From: Agaribacterium sp. ZY112
GTDB lineage: Bacteria > Pseudomonadota > Gammaproteobacteria > Pseudomonadales > Cellvibrionaceae
Length of the DNA stretch: 64,000 bases
Direction: 5' to 3'
NCBI RefSeq assembly: GCF_041346925.1
Contig: NZ_CP166840.1
Location: forward strand, 744,001 to 808,000
The position numbers and the translations under genes are program-made. Below are positions 17,938-26,999 of the stretch, one piece after another; position 1 is the first letter of the stretch, and every line of letters begins with the position of its first letter. The notes beneath the pieces were generated by a model. The model made no database searches. It was not told where the DNA came from and saw nothing but the letters and a program-made list of their open reading frames with translations.

Positions 17938-18609
17938 ATGATGAACACCTTTCGGCTTTGGTCTGGACTAAGCTTGATTCTGGCCACTCTTTTTTCGGCT
18001 ACGGCAAACTCTAAGGAAGCCTACAATCCGGATCTTTTCTACTTCATGGAAGGTAAAGACGTTGCCCCTTGGCAGATGAGCATTAACTATGGCAAAAGCC
18101 CTATCCGCTTCGGAGAAGGTGAGTCCACCAAAGGCAGCATTGTGGCTACCCCCTCAGAAAAAGCCAGTGGTGGCCATGCTGTACGCTTAGTGTGGAGCCC
18201 TAAAGGTGTAAAGAATGAGTGGGGCTACCCAGACCAAAACGTTCATACTCTGACGGTTAGCAACTCCACAAAAACAATCGACCTTGAACCGGTTAAAATG
18301 GTTGCCGCACTTGTGTTTGATGTAAAGGTAAATAAAGCGCCACGTAAAATGGTTGAGCTCAGCATGGGCTGTGACTGGAACTGGGAGTGTAGAAGCACTA
18401 TTCCAATTAAAACTGCTCTAAAGAAACTACCTAAGAAGAAGTGGGTAAGTTTCCCAGTACCTTTGCAGTGTTTTGATGACGGCAAATTTAACTTTTCTAA
18501 AGTGCACACCGTCTTTCAAATGTATACAAGCGACAAAATGGACATCGAAATTGATGACATTCGTCTAGCAGCTTTTCCTCAAGACAAGGTTTCCTGCCCT
18601 AGACGCTAG
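17938..18609 (+). CDS. Secreted stand-alone ExoP-C-like galactose-binding-fold protein
   Basis: 223 residues: signal peptide (residues 1-25), then a single beta-sandwich domain. Conserved points are a WxMSINYG opening, AALVFDVKVNKAP, the paired cysteines of MGCDWNWECRST, the W..FPVPLQCF strand and a closing DIEIDDIRLA. This order resembles the C-terminal domain of ExoP-type GH3 exo-glucanases of marine bacteria, here without a catalytic domain. Sugar binding is an inference. GGAG precedes ATGATG; the second ATG at 17941 has better spacing. The GH3 gene 2.5 kb away lacks this domain. Confidence 0.55.
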   Translation: MMNTFRLWSGLSLILATLFSATANSKEAYNPDLFYFMEGKDVAPWQMSINYGKSPIRFGEGESTKGSIVATPSEKASGGHAVRLVWSPKGVKNEWGYPDQNVHTLTVSNSTKTIDLEPVKMVAALVFDVKVNKAPRKMVELSMGCDWNWECRSTIPIKTALKKLPKKKWVSFPVPLQCFDDGKFNFSKVHTVFQMYTSDKMDIEIDDIRLAAFPQDKVSCPRR

Positions 18610-18620
18610 CCTTAATCCAT

Positions 18621-18656
18621 CTTTGTAGCCCTAAGGCAGACCTTAAGGCTACAAAG
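18621..18656. terminator. Long hairpin between convergent genes
   Basis: CTTTGTAGCC-CTAAGG (18621-18636) pairs with CCTTA-AGGCTACAAAG (18641-18656), with one mismatch and a 4-nt loop. There is no T-tract. Position 12 bp after the stop at 18609 and before the convergent YCII gene suggests a shared terminator. Confidence 0.5.
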
Positions 18657-18703
18657 ACAAGCAAACTATTTGCACGCAAAACGGTGGCACGGAAGTCATC
18701 GTT

Positions 18704-19030
18704 CTACTCAGCCTCTTTACCCATCTGCACCAGCTCACTTACCTCTAGCCGACCATTCACCTCAAGAAATGGGCACGCTTTAGCTATCGCTAAGGCCTCA
18801 TCCATTGTATCGGCGGCAATAACACTAAAACCATTCATACGCGTCATACTGCCTTCTTTAACACTGCCATCACTGTCCACAGCATGAGTATTCTTAAACG
18901 GGTTGGCCGGACTAATAGCAGCATCCCCCAAGTTGTTTAACCACGCCATATATTTCGCGAAGTGGGCCTTCCCTTCTTCCTCATTTTTTGGCGCTTCGCC
19001 CCCAAGATAACTAATAATGTAATTTGGCAT
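18704..19030 (-). CDS. YCII-related domain protein
   Basis: 108 residues from the ATG at 19030, which has GGAG nine bases upstream; a GTG at 19045 would add five residues and contains that GGAG. The sequence MPNYIISYLGG...YMAWLNNLG...DTMDEALAIAKACPFL fits the dimeric ferredoxin-like YCII/DGPF fold. Members are often near sigma-70 ECF factors, but none is here. The biochemical role is unknown. Confidence 0.8.
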   Translation of the reverse strand: MPNYIISYLGGEAPKNEEEGKAHFAKYMAWLNNLGDAAISPANPFKNTHAVDSDGSVKEGSMTRMNGFSVIAADTMDEALAIAKACPFLEVNGRLEVSELVQMGKEAE

Positions 19031-19159
19031 AGAGCCGGACTCCACTTATTAAACGAAACAGCAAGCATATCAAGCTCTCTAACGCAGCTCATACATTCTT
19101 TTTGCACATTGTGCTTTTAAGCTAAAAACATCAATACAACAAGCTCAACAGGAGCCGCC

Positions 19160-19555
19160 ATGAAAATCAAAACAGCTATTTTAACCTTGCTAACCGCTTT
19201 AAGCTTTAACAGCTACGCTTGTGATATGGATAAATCATCGTACAAGAAACACGGTAAGGGCTATAAGGAAGTTCAAGAGCTTGTTAGCTCTTACATGCTT
19301 GAACAGGGCGATATTACCCAAACTGAGATAGATCAGCGCAAACAAGAACATGAGCTCATTCGTCAAGAAATGCGTGAGCTTAAAGAAAGTGGTGACACTG
19401 AAGCCTTTAAAACACGTAAGAAGCAACTTAAAGAGCAACATAAAGCTGAGCGCGAACGCATGAAGGACTATCTAAACGAGCACCCAGACCTCAAGGAGCA
19501 AGTTAAAACAATGAAAAAAGAACTGCGTAAGCAGAGTAAAAAAGATCTCGACTAA
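19160..19555 (+). CDS. Small periplasmic, highly charged helical protein
   Basis: 131 residues. A signal peptide (MKIKTAILTLLTALSFNSYA) is followed by a short Cys-containing segment and then an almost continuous charged helix rich in E, K, R and Q (about residues 40-130), probably coiled-coil. The general look is that of CpxP/Spy-type or metal-resistance periplasmic chaperones, but the LTxxQ motifs of that family are not present. I do not recognise the family. Confidence 0.6.
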   Translation: MKIKTAILTLLTALSFNSYACDMDKSSYKKHGKGYKEVQELVSSYMLEQGDITQTEIDQRKQEHELIRQEMRELKESGDTEAFKTRKKQLKEQHKAERERMKDYLNEHPDLKEQVKTMKKELRKQSKKDLD

Positions 19556-19569
19556 CAAGCAGATATAAA

Positions 19570-19604
19570 AAAGCGGGCCGCAGCAACACTGCTAGGCCCG
19601 CTTT
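19570..19604. terminator. Bidirectional terminator between the helical protein gene and amtB
   Basis: Stem AAAGCGGGCC (19570-19579) and GGCCCGCTTT (19595-19604). On the - strand it is followed by TTTTTATATC, so it ends amtB well; on the + strand TTTC follows. Confidence 0.8.
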
Positions 19605-19620
19605 CTAGCTCAAACCAAAG

Positions 19621-20916
19621 CTACATGTTGTAACCACTCTCTTCGTGTAAGACAACATCTAAGCCTTGAATCTCTTCTTCTTTACTCACACGAATACCAC
19701 CAGTTAGCAAACCAGTCACTTTAATAATTGCAAAGGTTAACACTGCGGTATAAACAATCGTGACAACAACACCAATCACCTGAACGGTAAATTGAGCACC
19801 CATTGTTTCGATATCATCAGCAAAACCCTGCCCAGAAAAGACACCTAGGCTTGTAGAGGAGAAAATACCAACCAACAAAGTACCTAGAATGCCGCCAACG
19901 CCATGCACCGGAAAGACATCTAAGCTGTCATCAATTTTTAACTTACGCTTAATCAGCTGGGTCGCGTAAAAACAAACAATACCTGCGGTAGTACCTATAA
20001 CAAGAGCCCCCATAGGGCCCACAAAACCTGAAGCAGGGGTAATGGTTCCAAGACCAGCTACCATACCAGTAACGATACCCAAAACGCTTGGCTTACCAAA
20101 TTTCTTCCACTCGATGGCCATCCACGCTAATGAACCTGCAGCAGCACTGATATGAGTAACCAACATGGCCATTGCTGCATCACCATTCGCTCCTAAAGCA
20201 GAGCCGGCATTAAAACCAAACCAGCCAACCCAGAGCATACCCGCACCCGTCACTGTCATGGTCATATTATGGGGAGGCATCGCCGTAGTTGGAAAACCGT
20301 GACGATTTCCGATCATCAGTGCGGCCACTAAGGCTGCAACACCCGCGGTGATATGCACAACTGTACCACCAGCAAAATCATATAAGCCCATGTTAAAGAG
20401 CCAGCCTGTATCACTCCAAACCCAGTGACAAACGGGGATATAAACCAGCACCAGCCAGAACAATGAGAAAATCATCACCGAGCTGAATTTCATGCGCTCT
20501 GCAAAAGCACCCACGATTAACGCCGGAGTAATGATGGCAAAGGTCATCTGAAACATAGCGTGTAACGACTGGGGAATATCACCAACAAGAGAGTCTGTCG
20601 TCATTGCCTTAAAAAAGGCCAAGCTGAAGTCCCCAATAAAAGCATTACCCTCACCAAAAGCCAAGCTATAACCAAAGAGCAACCAAACCACACTCGCCAT
20701 ACAGGCAATGGCAAAACATTGCATCAATACTGAAAGAATATTTTTAGAGCGAACTAAACCGCCATAGAACAGACTCAGACCCGGTAAGGTCATAAACAAA
20801 ACCAAGGCCGTAGCCGTCAGTATCCAAGCTGTATTACCCGTATTAAAATCGTCGGCCATTACCACGCCTGGAACCAACATTCCCAGTAGTATTAAGCCGC
20901 GCACAGAGAGATTCAT
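19621..20916 (-). CDS. amtB: Ammonium transporter AmtB
   Basis: 431 residues from the ATG at 20916, which has AGGGG 6 bp upstream. It starts with a signal peptide (MNLSVRGLILLGMLVPGVVMA) and has the Amt signatures FYGGLVRSKN and DFAGGTVVHITAGVAAL, which include the channel His, plus a second conserved channel His in the VFPVHGVGGILG segment. The frame is open upstream to 21132, but that stretch lacks family features. Amt trimers carry ammonium across the inner membrane and are plugged by GlnK. No glnK is adjacent here, unlike the usual glnK-amtB operon. Confidence 0.95.
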   Translation of the reverse strand: MNLSVRGLILLGMLVPGVVMADDFNTGNTAWILTATALVLFMTLPGLSLFYGGLVRSKNILSVLMQCFAIACMASVVWLLFGYSLAFGEGNAFIGDFSLAFFKAMTTDSLVGDIPQSLHAMFQMTFAIITPALIVGAFAERMKFSSVMIFSLFWLVLVYIPVCHWVWSDTGWLFNMGLYDFAGGTVVHITAGVAALVAALMIGNRHGFPTTAMPPHNMTMTVTGAGMLWVGWFGFNAGSALGANGDAAMAMLVTHISAAAGSLAWMAIEWKKFGKPSVLGIVTGMVAGLGTITPASGFVGPMGALVIGTTAGIVCFYATQLIKRKLKIDDSLDVFPVHGVGGILGTLLVGIFSSTSLGVFSGQGFADDIETMGAQFTVQVIGVVVTIVYTAVLTFAIIKVTGLLTGGIRVSKEEEIQGLDVVLHEESGYNM

Positions 20917-21074
20917 AGTCACCCCTATTGCTATCGTTATAGAAAGAATTAAGAAGAATACGGCCGCAGAAAGAGCCTGCCAGCCGCGATTTGCACCAGT
21001 ATTATTTTTATTGAGACAAGCAACCTGAGATAAATCAAGCTCGCAGCGTCTCAGAGGGGCTACCCTAGCACTCG

Positions 21075-21100
21075 AGCCAAGCTCGCGCCACATTGGTGCG
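21075..21100 (-). promoter_or_regulatory. Sigma54-like element overlapping an NtrC-like box upstream of amtB
   Basis: On the - strand TGGCGCGAGCTTGGCT (21090-21075) has GG-N10-GC spacing and most of the sigma54 consensus. Overlapping its -24 half is a near-palindrome at 21084-21100, in the + orientation GCGCCACATTGGTGC, one base from the NtrC pattern. The predicted leader is about 145 nt. An enhancer overlapping the -24 box is unusual, so one of the two may be fortuitous. Confidence 0.35.
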
Positions 21101-21201
21101 AAAAAAACTATAAAAAACAAGTCCCGCACCACTAAGGTTCAAAGAGTAATTTAAGCCCTATACTTAAAAATAATGCTCTCAGCTCAACTTCTTGATGTAG
21201 T

Positions 21202-21420
21202 TTAGTCGAAACTAGAAAGATACAAGGATTCTACTTTCTCTCTGGCCCAAGGAGTCTTACGAAGAAATTTAAGGGAGGACTTTATGGACGGGTCATTCTT
21301 AAAACAATTCACTCGGATACGATAAGCCAAACCATCCCAGCCATAGTGCTCAACCAAACGACTTAAGATTTTTTCCAGTGTAAGCCCATGCAAGGGGTTG
21401 TTCGGTTGTTCTTGCTTCAT
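21202..21420 (-). CDS. VF530 family DNA-binding protein
   Basis: 72 residues. The whole chain matches the small helical VF530 family (formerly DUF2132): [25 protein letters not shown], then [22 protein letters not shown] and EKVESLY. The family was named from a Vibrio fischeri protein with a DNA-binding-like fold; function in the cell is unknown. It is transcribed in the same direction as amtB, 285 bp upstream of it. Confidence 0.85.
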   Translation of the reverse strand: MKQEQPNNPLHGLTLEKILSRLVEHYGWDGLAYRIRVNCFKNDPSIKSSLKFLRKTPWAREKVESLYLSSFD

Positions 21421-21508
21421 AAGAGCGTTAATACCTAAGGTATATAAAATCGATGGCTACAGTATATCGCCTCTCAAGTCTTAACGCGTTAATACAGAAG
21501 TTTCTAAA

Positions 21509-21865
21509 TTAAACGAGATCCGAAGCAAACATACTAGACTCATGCCCGATAGACACTTCATCCTTCATTGCTGAATAAGGGATAAGCAAAATATTCTTTT
21601 TCTCGTTGAGGCTAGGTAAAGAAGATCCACACTGCTTACAAAATGTGCTCGCCAATGATTTGTCTTTATGTTTGTAATTAGCAATATATTCTAAGCCACG
21701 GTGCCATGTAATCCGAGATGCCTCAGCGGCAAAACCGTAGGCAGCCCCAGCACTCATCAAACTAGCGCACTGCTCACAGCCGCACTCAAAAAAGCGCTTG
21801 AAGCTTTTTTCCAACTCAAAAACAACCGCACCACATAAGCAACCACCGCTTACCTTTGTACTCAT
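21509..21865 (-). CDS. GFA family protein (glutathione-dependent formaldehyde-activating enzyme-like)
   Basis: 118 residues from the ATG at 21865. The zinc-binding cysteines are visible as GGCLCGAV, CGCEQC and FCKQCGS, the order seen in GFA/Mss4-like proteins. The start was chosen because the family begins just before GGCLCG; an upstream ATG at 21931 would add 22 unrelated residues. The C-terminus ends soon after SIGHESSMF and lacks the usual W-containing tail. Substrate unknown; most GFA-family proteins are not formaldehyde enzymes. Confidence 0.8.
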   Translation of the reverse strand: MSTKVSGGCLCGAVVFELEKSFKRFFECGCEQCASLMSAGAAYGFAAEASRITWHRGLEYIANYKHKDKSLASTFCKQCGSSLPSLNEKKNILLIPYSAMKDEVSIGHESSMFASDLV

Positions 21866-22240
21866 CAGTATCGTATCCCTATGCCTAGGCTCGCCATACA
21901 CTCTGTAGAGCAGAGCAATAAAGCAAGTCATTACAATAAAATACTGAGTATCTGTCTTATCACGTTTCTATAATCTGAGCCCCAAGGTCACAATCTATCA
22001 AGAATGAATAATTATATTTTTAAAAACAATGACTTAAAAAGTGTTGAAATATTCTCATGAAGCTCATCAACGATACTTTCAAAGGAAAGAAACTGTCACC
22101 CTAACAATGTATACACAATAATTAAGACACCAGCCCCATAAAGCATCACTTAAGCTCGTTGAAGGTTATGGCACATAAGCACATCATTTTTACAAAGCTT
22201 ATCCCCCCATCAAAAAGAAAATGAGGAACGACCCAAGCCA
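21866..22240. other. Gene-poor stretch before the pgk terminator
   Basis: 375 bp, AT-rich. No coding potential longer than short chance frames, no clear repeat and no convincing operator were seen. It carries the start-side region of the GFA gene and, at its right end, leads into the pgk terminator. Confidence 0.5.
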
Positions 22241-22270
22241 TAAAAAAACAAAGGGGCCATTAGCCCCTTT
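22241..22270 (-). terminator. Intrinsic terminator after the first pgk (- strand)
   Basis: Stem AAAGGGGC (22250-22257) and GCCCCTTT (22263-22270), with a 5-nt loop. On the - strand it is followed by GTTTTTTTATGG. Confidence 0.88.
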
Positions 22271-22299
22271 AACATCCCTATTTGCTACAGCTGCAAGAT

Positions 22300-23475
22300 T
22301 TACTCAGCAGCGCGCTCCTCTAAGATTGCAACAGCTGGAAGCTTTTTACCTTCAACAAACTCCAGGAAAGCACCACCACCGGTTGAGATGTAACTCACAC
22401 CATCAGCTAAACCGAACTTATCAATAGCAGCCAAAGTATCCCCACCTCCAGCAACAGAGAAGGCTTCACTATCGGCAATAGCACGTGAAATCGCTTCTGT
22501 ACCTTTGGCAAAAGCGTCAAACTCAAATACGCCACAAGGGCCATTCCAAAGAATAGTTTTAGCGTCTTTTAATATGTCAGCAACAGTCGCAACTGTTTCT
22601 GGGCCGTAGTCGATGATTTCTTCACCTGGCTCAACTTCGTTAGCAGCTTTAACTTCAACAACCGAGTCGTGCTTCCAATCGCTGAAACCATCTTTGGTGG
22701 TGGTCACGTCAGTAGCAAACACAACCTGAGTTTCTTTACACAAGCGCTGGGCTTCAGGAATTAAATCTTTTTCATAAAGACTGTTACCCACCTCATTGCC
22801 TGCTGCTGCAACAAAAGTGTTAGAGATACCTCCGCCAACAACCAAAGTATCAGCAATCTTTGACAGTGAATCTAGAACCGTTAGCTTAGTACTTACTTTT
22901 GCACCACCAACCATAGCCACTAGTGGGCGAGCAGGGTTATCCAGAGCTTTACCTAAGGCGTCAAGTTCAGCACTCAATAAAGGGCCTGCACAAGCAACAG
23001 GAGCAAACTTAGATACACCATGGGTAGAAGCCTGAGCACGGTGAGCCGTACCAAAAGCGTCCATAACAAAGACATCACACAAAGCCGCGTAAGCTTTAGC
23101 TAAGTCGTCAGCATTAAGCTTTTCGCCTTCGTTAAAGCGCACGTTTTCAAGCAAGACAACGTCACCATCGCTCAGCTCAACACCGGCTTGCCAGTCTTTA
23201 ACTAGCTTTACTTCTTTACCCAGTAGTTCACCAATACGAGCCGCTACGGGAGCCAAAGAGAACTCATCTTCATACTGGCCTTCGGTAGGGCGCCCAAGAT
23301 GAGACATCAACATAACTTTAGCACCAGCTTCACTCGCGGCTTTGATGGTAGGAAGAGAGGCTTGAATACGAACATCGGAAGTGATCTGACTATCTTGAAT
23401 AGGCACATTAAGATCCTGGCGAATCAAAACTTTTTTGCCGCTAAGTTCAAGATCCTTCATTTGTTTTACAGCCAT
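22300..23475 (-). CDS. pgk: Phosphoglycerate kinase, copy 1 (downstream copy of tandem pair)
   Basis: Glycolytic/gluconeogenic enzyme that interconverts 1,3-bisphosphoglycerate and 3-phosphoglycerate with ATP. 391 residues. Substrate-binding [34 protein letters not shown] and the ATP-site GGAKVSTKL, with GNEVGN and GGGDT near the C-terminus, are all intact. The ATG at 23475 is preceded by GGAG at correct spacing; that GGAG is itself part of an upstream ATG (23487), which is therefore not the start. It lies 302 bp downstream of a second pgk with about 85% protein identity by hand count. No epd, gap or fba is next to it. Confidence 0.96.
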   Translation of the reverse strand: MAVKQMKDLELSGKKVLIRQDLNVPIQDSQITSDVRIQASLPTIKAASEAGAKVMLMSHLGRPTEGQYEDEFSLAPVAARIGELLGKEVKLVKDWQAGVELSDGDVVLLENVRFNEGEKLNADDLAKAYAALCDVFVMDAFGTAHRAQASTHGVSKFAPVACAGPLLSAELDALGKALDNPARPLVAMVGGAKVSTKLTVLDSLSKIADTLVVGGGISNTFVAAAGNEVGNSLYEKDLIPEAQRLCKETQVVFATDVTTTKDGFSDWKHDSVVEVKAANEVEPGEEIIDYGPETVATVADILKDAKTILWNGPCGVFEFDAFAKGTEAISRAIADSEAFSVAGGGDTLAAIDKFGLADGVSYISTGGGAFLEFVEGKKLPAVAILEERAAE

Positions 23476-23776
23476 AGGTGTCTCCATATGGGAAGCTAAA
23501 GATAAGGGGGAGGGTTAAAACGCCGGTTATTGTACAGATTTTGCAGTCGCTTGACTCGCATCAAGATATAAACTCTAGCCTTAAGCTAGCTCGATAGCTG
23601 CTTAACGCTGAGGTTGCAGGCTGTGATGTGGAGTGAAGTGACACAGGAGTACAAGCCTCAAGAATGAAGCCTTAATGAAAAGGGCGCGCTTAAGACAAAA
23701 ATTGAGTAGAGCCCCCCGAGAATAGAGGGGCTGGAATAGATAAAGGCCAGAGCAAGCGCCCCAGCCTTAATGGGAC
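23476..23776 (-). other. Spacer between tandem pgk genes, with possible hairpin terminator
   Basis: 301 bp. AGCCCC (23710-23715) and GGGGCT (23727-23732) form a short stem downstream of copy 2 on the - strand, with ATTTTTG about a dozen bases further on. This is weak as a terminator. The rest shows no gene; it must contain the ribosome binding site and any separate promoter of copy 1. Confidence 0.4.
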
Positions 23777-24970
23777 CTAGGCCGTTTTAGCTGTCAGCTC
23801 GGCAGCACGCTCTTCAAGAATTGCCACCGCAGGCAGTTTTTTCCCTTCAACAAACTCAAGGAACGCACCACCACCGGTAGAGATATAGCTAATATCTTCT
23901 TTCAAGCCGTATTTATCAATGGCTGCAAGTGTGTCGCCGCCACCGGCTACGGAGAAAGCCTCACTTTCAGCAATGGCACGAGCGACAATTTCAGAGCCTT
24001 TAGCAAACGCATCAAACTCAAATACACCACAAGGACCATTCCACAAGACTGTTTTTGCATCTTTAATAATCGCTGCCACTTTAGCGGCACTTTCTGGACC
24101 ATAGTCAATGATTTGCTCGCCAGGGTTTACTTCATCAACCCCTTTTACTTCAGCCGGGCTATTGTCAGCCCAGTCATCAAAGGCATCCGTAGTCGTTGTA
24201 ACATCGGTTGCATAGACCACCTGAGTTTCTTTACACAGGCGCTGCGCTTCAGGAATTAAATCTGGCTCATAGAGGCTATCACCAACTTCATTACCATCGG
24301 CAGCAACAAAGGTATTGGAGATACCCCCACCAACGACTAACACATCAGCAATTTTAGAGAGCGAATCCAAGACTGTTAGCTTAGTACTGACTTTGGCACC
24401 ACCAACCATAGCCACCAGTGGGCGAGCAGGATTGTCTAAGGCCTTACCCAAAGCATCAAGCTCAGCACTTAACAGAGGCCCTGAACAGGCAGCCGCAGCA
24501 TATTTAGCAACTCCGTGAGTCGATGCTTGAGCGCGGTGAGCCGTACCGAAGGCATCCATAACAAACACATCACACAAAGCGGCATAGGCCTTGGCAAGCT
24601 CGTCGACATTTTTCTTTTCACCTTCGTTAAAGCGCACATTTTCAAGCAATACAATGTCGCCGTCATTGAGCTCAATACCGGCTTGCCAGTCTTTAACCAA
24701 CTTAACTTCTTTACCAAGTAGCTCACTTAAGCGAACGGCAACAGGCGCTAGAGAAAACTTCTCTTCATATTGACCTTCAGTAGGGCGACCAAGGTGAGAC
24801 ATTAGCATCACTCTTGCACCAGCGTCGCTAGCGGCTTTAACAGTAGGAAGAGAGGCTTGAATGCGAACATCGGAAGTAATTTGACCATCCTGGATTGGCA
24901 CATTAAGGTCCTGACGAATCAGAACGTTTTTGCCTTTGAGGTCAAAATCCTTCATTTGCTGAACTGCCAT
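23777..24970 (-). CDS. pgk: Phosphoglycerate kinase, copy 2 (upstream copy of tandem pair)
   Basis: 397 residues, six longer at the C-terminus (LTAKTA) than copy 1. All PGK motifs are intact ([48 protein letters not shown]). Start at 24970, with the same GGAG-within-ATG arrangement as copy 1. About 59 of 391 aligned residues differ from copy 1. They cluster in the segment at about residues 245-275 ([20 protein letters not shown] against [20 protein letters not shown]); the catalytic motifs are unchanged, so both copies look functional. Confidence 0.96.
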   Translation of the reverse strand: MAVQQMKDFDLKGKNVLIRQDLNVPIQDGQITSDVRIQASLPTVKAASDAGARVMLMSHLGRPTEGQYEEKFSLAPVAVRLSELLGKEVKLVKDWQAGIELNDGDIVLLENVRFNEGEKKNVDELAKAYAALCDVFVMDAFGTAHRAQASTHGVAKYAAAACSGPLLSAELDALGKALDNPARPLVAMVGGAKVSTKLTVLDSLSKIADVLVVGGGISNTFVAADGNEVGDSLYEPDLIPEAQRLCKETQVVYATDVTTTTDAFDDWADNSPAEVKGVDEVNPGEQIIDYGPESAAKVAAIIKDAKTVLWNGPCGVFEFDAFAKGSEIVARAIAESEAFSVAGGGDTLAAIDKYGLKEDISYISTGGGAFLEFVEGKKLPAVAILEERAAELTAKTA

Positions 24971-24985
24971 AGATAACTCCATTAG

Positions 24986-25198
24986 GAATCTAAAAAAGGG
25001 GACAAAAGGTTAAAAATTGCAGCTAAATTATCAGAAACAGCAGAATTTTTACTTGCTGCAGAACAAGTAGAGTTACGCGGACCAATAAATCCTCAAGCAC
25101 TTTGCGCTGGAGCAATATTGGCACTTTCTTCAAACTTGTTATGTGTTGAAATCCCTGATATTCGCGAGCAAAACGTTGTACATAAAATCAAACCATAG
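24986..25198 (+). pseudogene. Possible start-less coding remnant upstream of pgk copy 2
   Basis: An open frame of 70 codons ends at TAG 25196-25198, without an ATG or GTG at its left end. Its translation looks protein-like rather than random (LSETAEFLLAAEQVELRGP, then ALCAGAILALSSNLLCVEIPD in the next part). I do not recognise a family. A chance open frame of this length is not rare, and the region must also contain the pgk promoter, so this is weak. Confidence 0.2.
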
Positions 25199-25284
25199 CC
25201 TAATAAATGAAAGGCTAGACCTCGACTCTGTACTCCTCTTTAATAACGCCATTATCAACATCATCGAAATTACAGGTTAGAGCC

Positions 25285-25980
25285 ATGCACATATTACTTA
25301 GCGGAGCATCATCAGGGATTGGTCGAGAACTTGCTGTGCTACTTGCCAAACAAGGGCATAGTCTAAGCGTATGCGGGCGCAACCCAAGCAAGCTTGAACA
25401 CAGCCTCACATTACTAAAACCGCTGTCTCAAGCTCTGTTCTCTCGCGCCTTTTGCCTTAGCGACTTTGAGGCCATAAGCCAATTTTGTCTTGATGCAAAA
25501 GAGCAACATGGCCCCGTTGACGTACTCATTAACTGCGCAGGCTTAAACAACGGCCGTGCAGCTGGACACCAACTAGAGCATGAAACTTTTGATTGGATGA
25601 TGCGCATAAACTGCTACGCCCCAATTGAATTTATGCGCGCACTGATCCCAGATATGCAAACTCGCCAAAGTGGCACCGTTATCAATGTGCTTTCCACCAC
25701 AGCCCAATTTGCTAACAGCGGTATCGCAGGTTACAGCGCCTCCAAAGCTGCACTCGATAGTTACACCAAAGTGATGCGCAAAGAACTACGTAAAGACGGC
25801 ATTAAGATGCTCAGCGTCTATCCTGGTGGTGTCGATAGCGACTTTAGAGAAGCAGACAGGCCGCAGTATCTACAAGCTATAGACGTCGCACAAGCAATCG
25901 TGCCTATGCTCAATTGCAATGTGAATGCTCACATCCACGAACTGACTATCCGTCCTAGCTGTGAAGAGAATTTTAGTTAA
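25285..25980 (+). CDS. Short-chain dehydrogenase/reductase (SDR)
   Basis: 231 residues with the classical SDR pattern. The cofactor loop is SGASSGIG (TGxxxGIG type) at residues 6-13, followed by Arg in VCGRNPSK, which favours NADP. NCAG is followed by the catalytic triad Ser/Tyr/Lys in STTAQ...GYSASKAA, and PGGVDSDF comes after it. Substrate not identifiable. Transcribed alone, ahead of the binding-protein gene. Confidence 0.9.
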   Translation: MHILLSGASSGIGRELAVLLAKQGHSLSVCGRNPSKLEHSLTLLKPLSQALFSRAFCLSDFEAISQFCLDAKEQHGPVDVLINCAGLNNGRAAGHQLEHETFDWMMRINCYAPIEFMRALIPDMQTRQSGTVINVLSTTAQFANSGIAGYSASKAALDSYTKVMRKELRKDGIKMLSVYPGGVDSDFREADRPQYLQAIDVAQAIVPMLNCNVNAHIHELTIRPSCEENFS

Positions 25981-26070
25981 TTCATTTTAAGCCCGTACAT
26001 GCCCTTCAGCTTGCGAAAGAGCTCTCGCTGAACTAGGTTTCATAGGTCGAGACTTATAAATTTTCGCCCT

Positions 26071-26955
26071 ATGAAAGCTATCTTTAGTGCCCTAATCAGC
26101 CTCTGTTTTATGTTTTGCAGCTTGCATAGCCAAGCTGCGCAAACCGTAGATATCAACATACCTAAGCTTGCAAATGACCGAGATAAACTCGTCATAGAGC
26201 TTATCGAACTTGTCCTCCAGACACAGAACGTTAAAGCTAATTTTATTGAATCAGCCGAGCAAGTGAGTGATTCCCGCCAAGCAGAAGAACTGCGCTCTGG
26301 CCGCCTGAGCCTGCTTTGGGCTGGCATGAGCCAAGACAGAGAAGAGGAGCTACTCCCCGTACGTGTTCCTCTATTTAAAGGTATTCAAGGTCACCGTATT
26401 TTTTGTATACGCCCCGATAAACAAAGTTATTTTAGCGCAGTACAAAACCTTGACGATTTAAAACGCCTAGAGGCCGGCTCAGGGCTTGGCTGGGGTGATA
26501 CCTACATCATTGAAGCGGCAGGAATACCAACCGTGACAACAGCCAAGGGGGCTAGTTTGTGGCTTATGCTTGATGGAGAACGCTTTGATTATTTTCCGCT
26601 AGCCATACACGAACCTTGGAGCGAAATCGCAGCACGACCAGAACTCAACCTAGGTGTCGAAAAGACTATTATGCTGGTCTACCCCTTTGGCATGTATATT
26701 TATGTCAACAAAGACAATCAACAGCTACATGACCTTCTTTATAAAGGCATGAACGCAGCCATTGATGATGGCAGTTATGACAAATTTTTATTTAGCTCAC
26801 CACTATTTAAAGATGCACTGATTGCCGCTGACGTGAGTAAACGCAAAGTTATACGTATACCCAACCCCTTTATTCACCCTGCAACACCGGTAAATATAGA
26901 GAAATATTGGTTAGACCCTGAAAAGCTCACGATTGAAGAACTAAGAGCACTTTAA
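26071..26955 (+). CDS. Periplasmic substrate-binding-like protein (type 2 PBP fold)
   Basis: 294 residues with a signal peptide (MKAIFSALISLCFMFCSLHSQA). The body resembles SBP_bac_3-like orphan proteins of gammaproteobacteria: RVPLFKGIQGHRIFCIRP in lobe I, a hinge near LDDLKRLEAGSGLGWGDTYIIEAAG, and PFGMYIYVNKDNQQL in lobe II. No ABC permease or ATPase gene is near. Such orphan members may serve as sensors or scavengers, but this is not shown. Confidence 0.75.
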   Translation: MKAIFSALISLCFMFCSLHSQAAQTVDINIPKLANDRDKLVIELIELVLQTQNVKANFIESAEQVSDSRQAEELRSGRLSLLWAGMSQDREEELLPVRVPLFKGIQGHRIFCIRPDKQSYFSAVQNLDDLKRLEAGSGLGWGDTYIIEAAGIPTVTTAKGASLWLMLDGERFDYFPLAIHEPWSEIAARPELNLGVEKTIMLVYPFGMYIYVNKDNQQLHDLLYKGMNAAIDDGSYDKFLFSSPLFKDALIAADVSKRKVIRIPNPFIHPATPVNIEKYWLDPEKLTIEELRAL

Positions 26956-26999
26956 TTTTTAACGCGTAATTATTAAATTCCAGAAAACCAATCAAATCA

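Noticed and set aside
20917..21132. N-terminal extension of AmtB from 21132
   Set aside because: Sequence before 20916 lacks family similarity, precedes the signal peptide and contains the promoter-like boxes; a good Shine-Dalgarno lies just before 20916.
22796..23035. Open frames antisense to the pgk genes (also 24315-24518 and 24515-24721)
   Set aside because: They recur at the same place opposite both pgk copies, as expected for mirror frames of a conserved gene, and carry no ribosome binding site or family.
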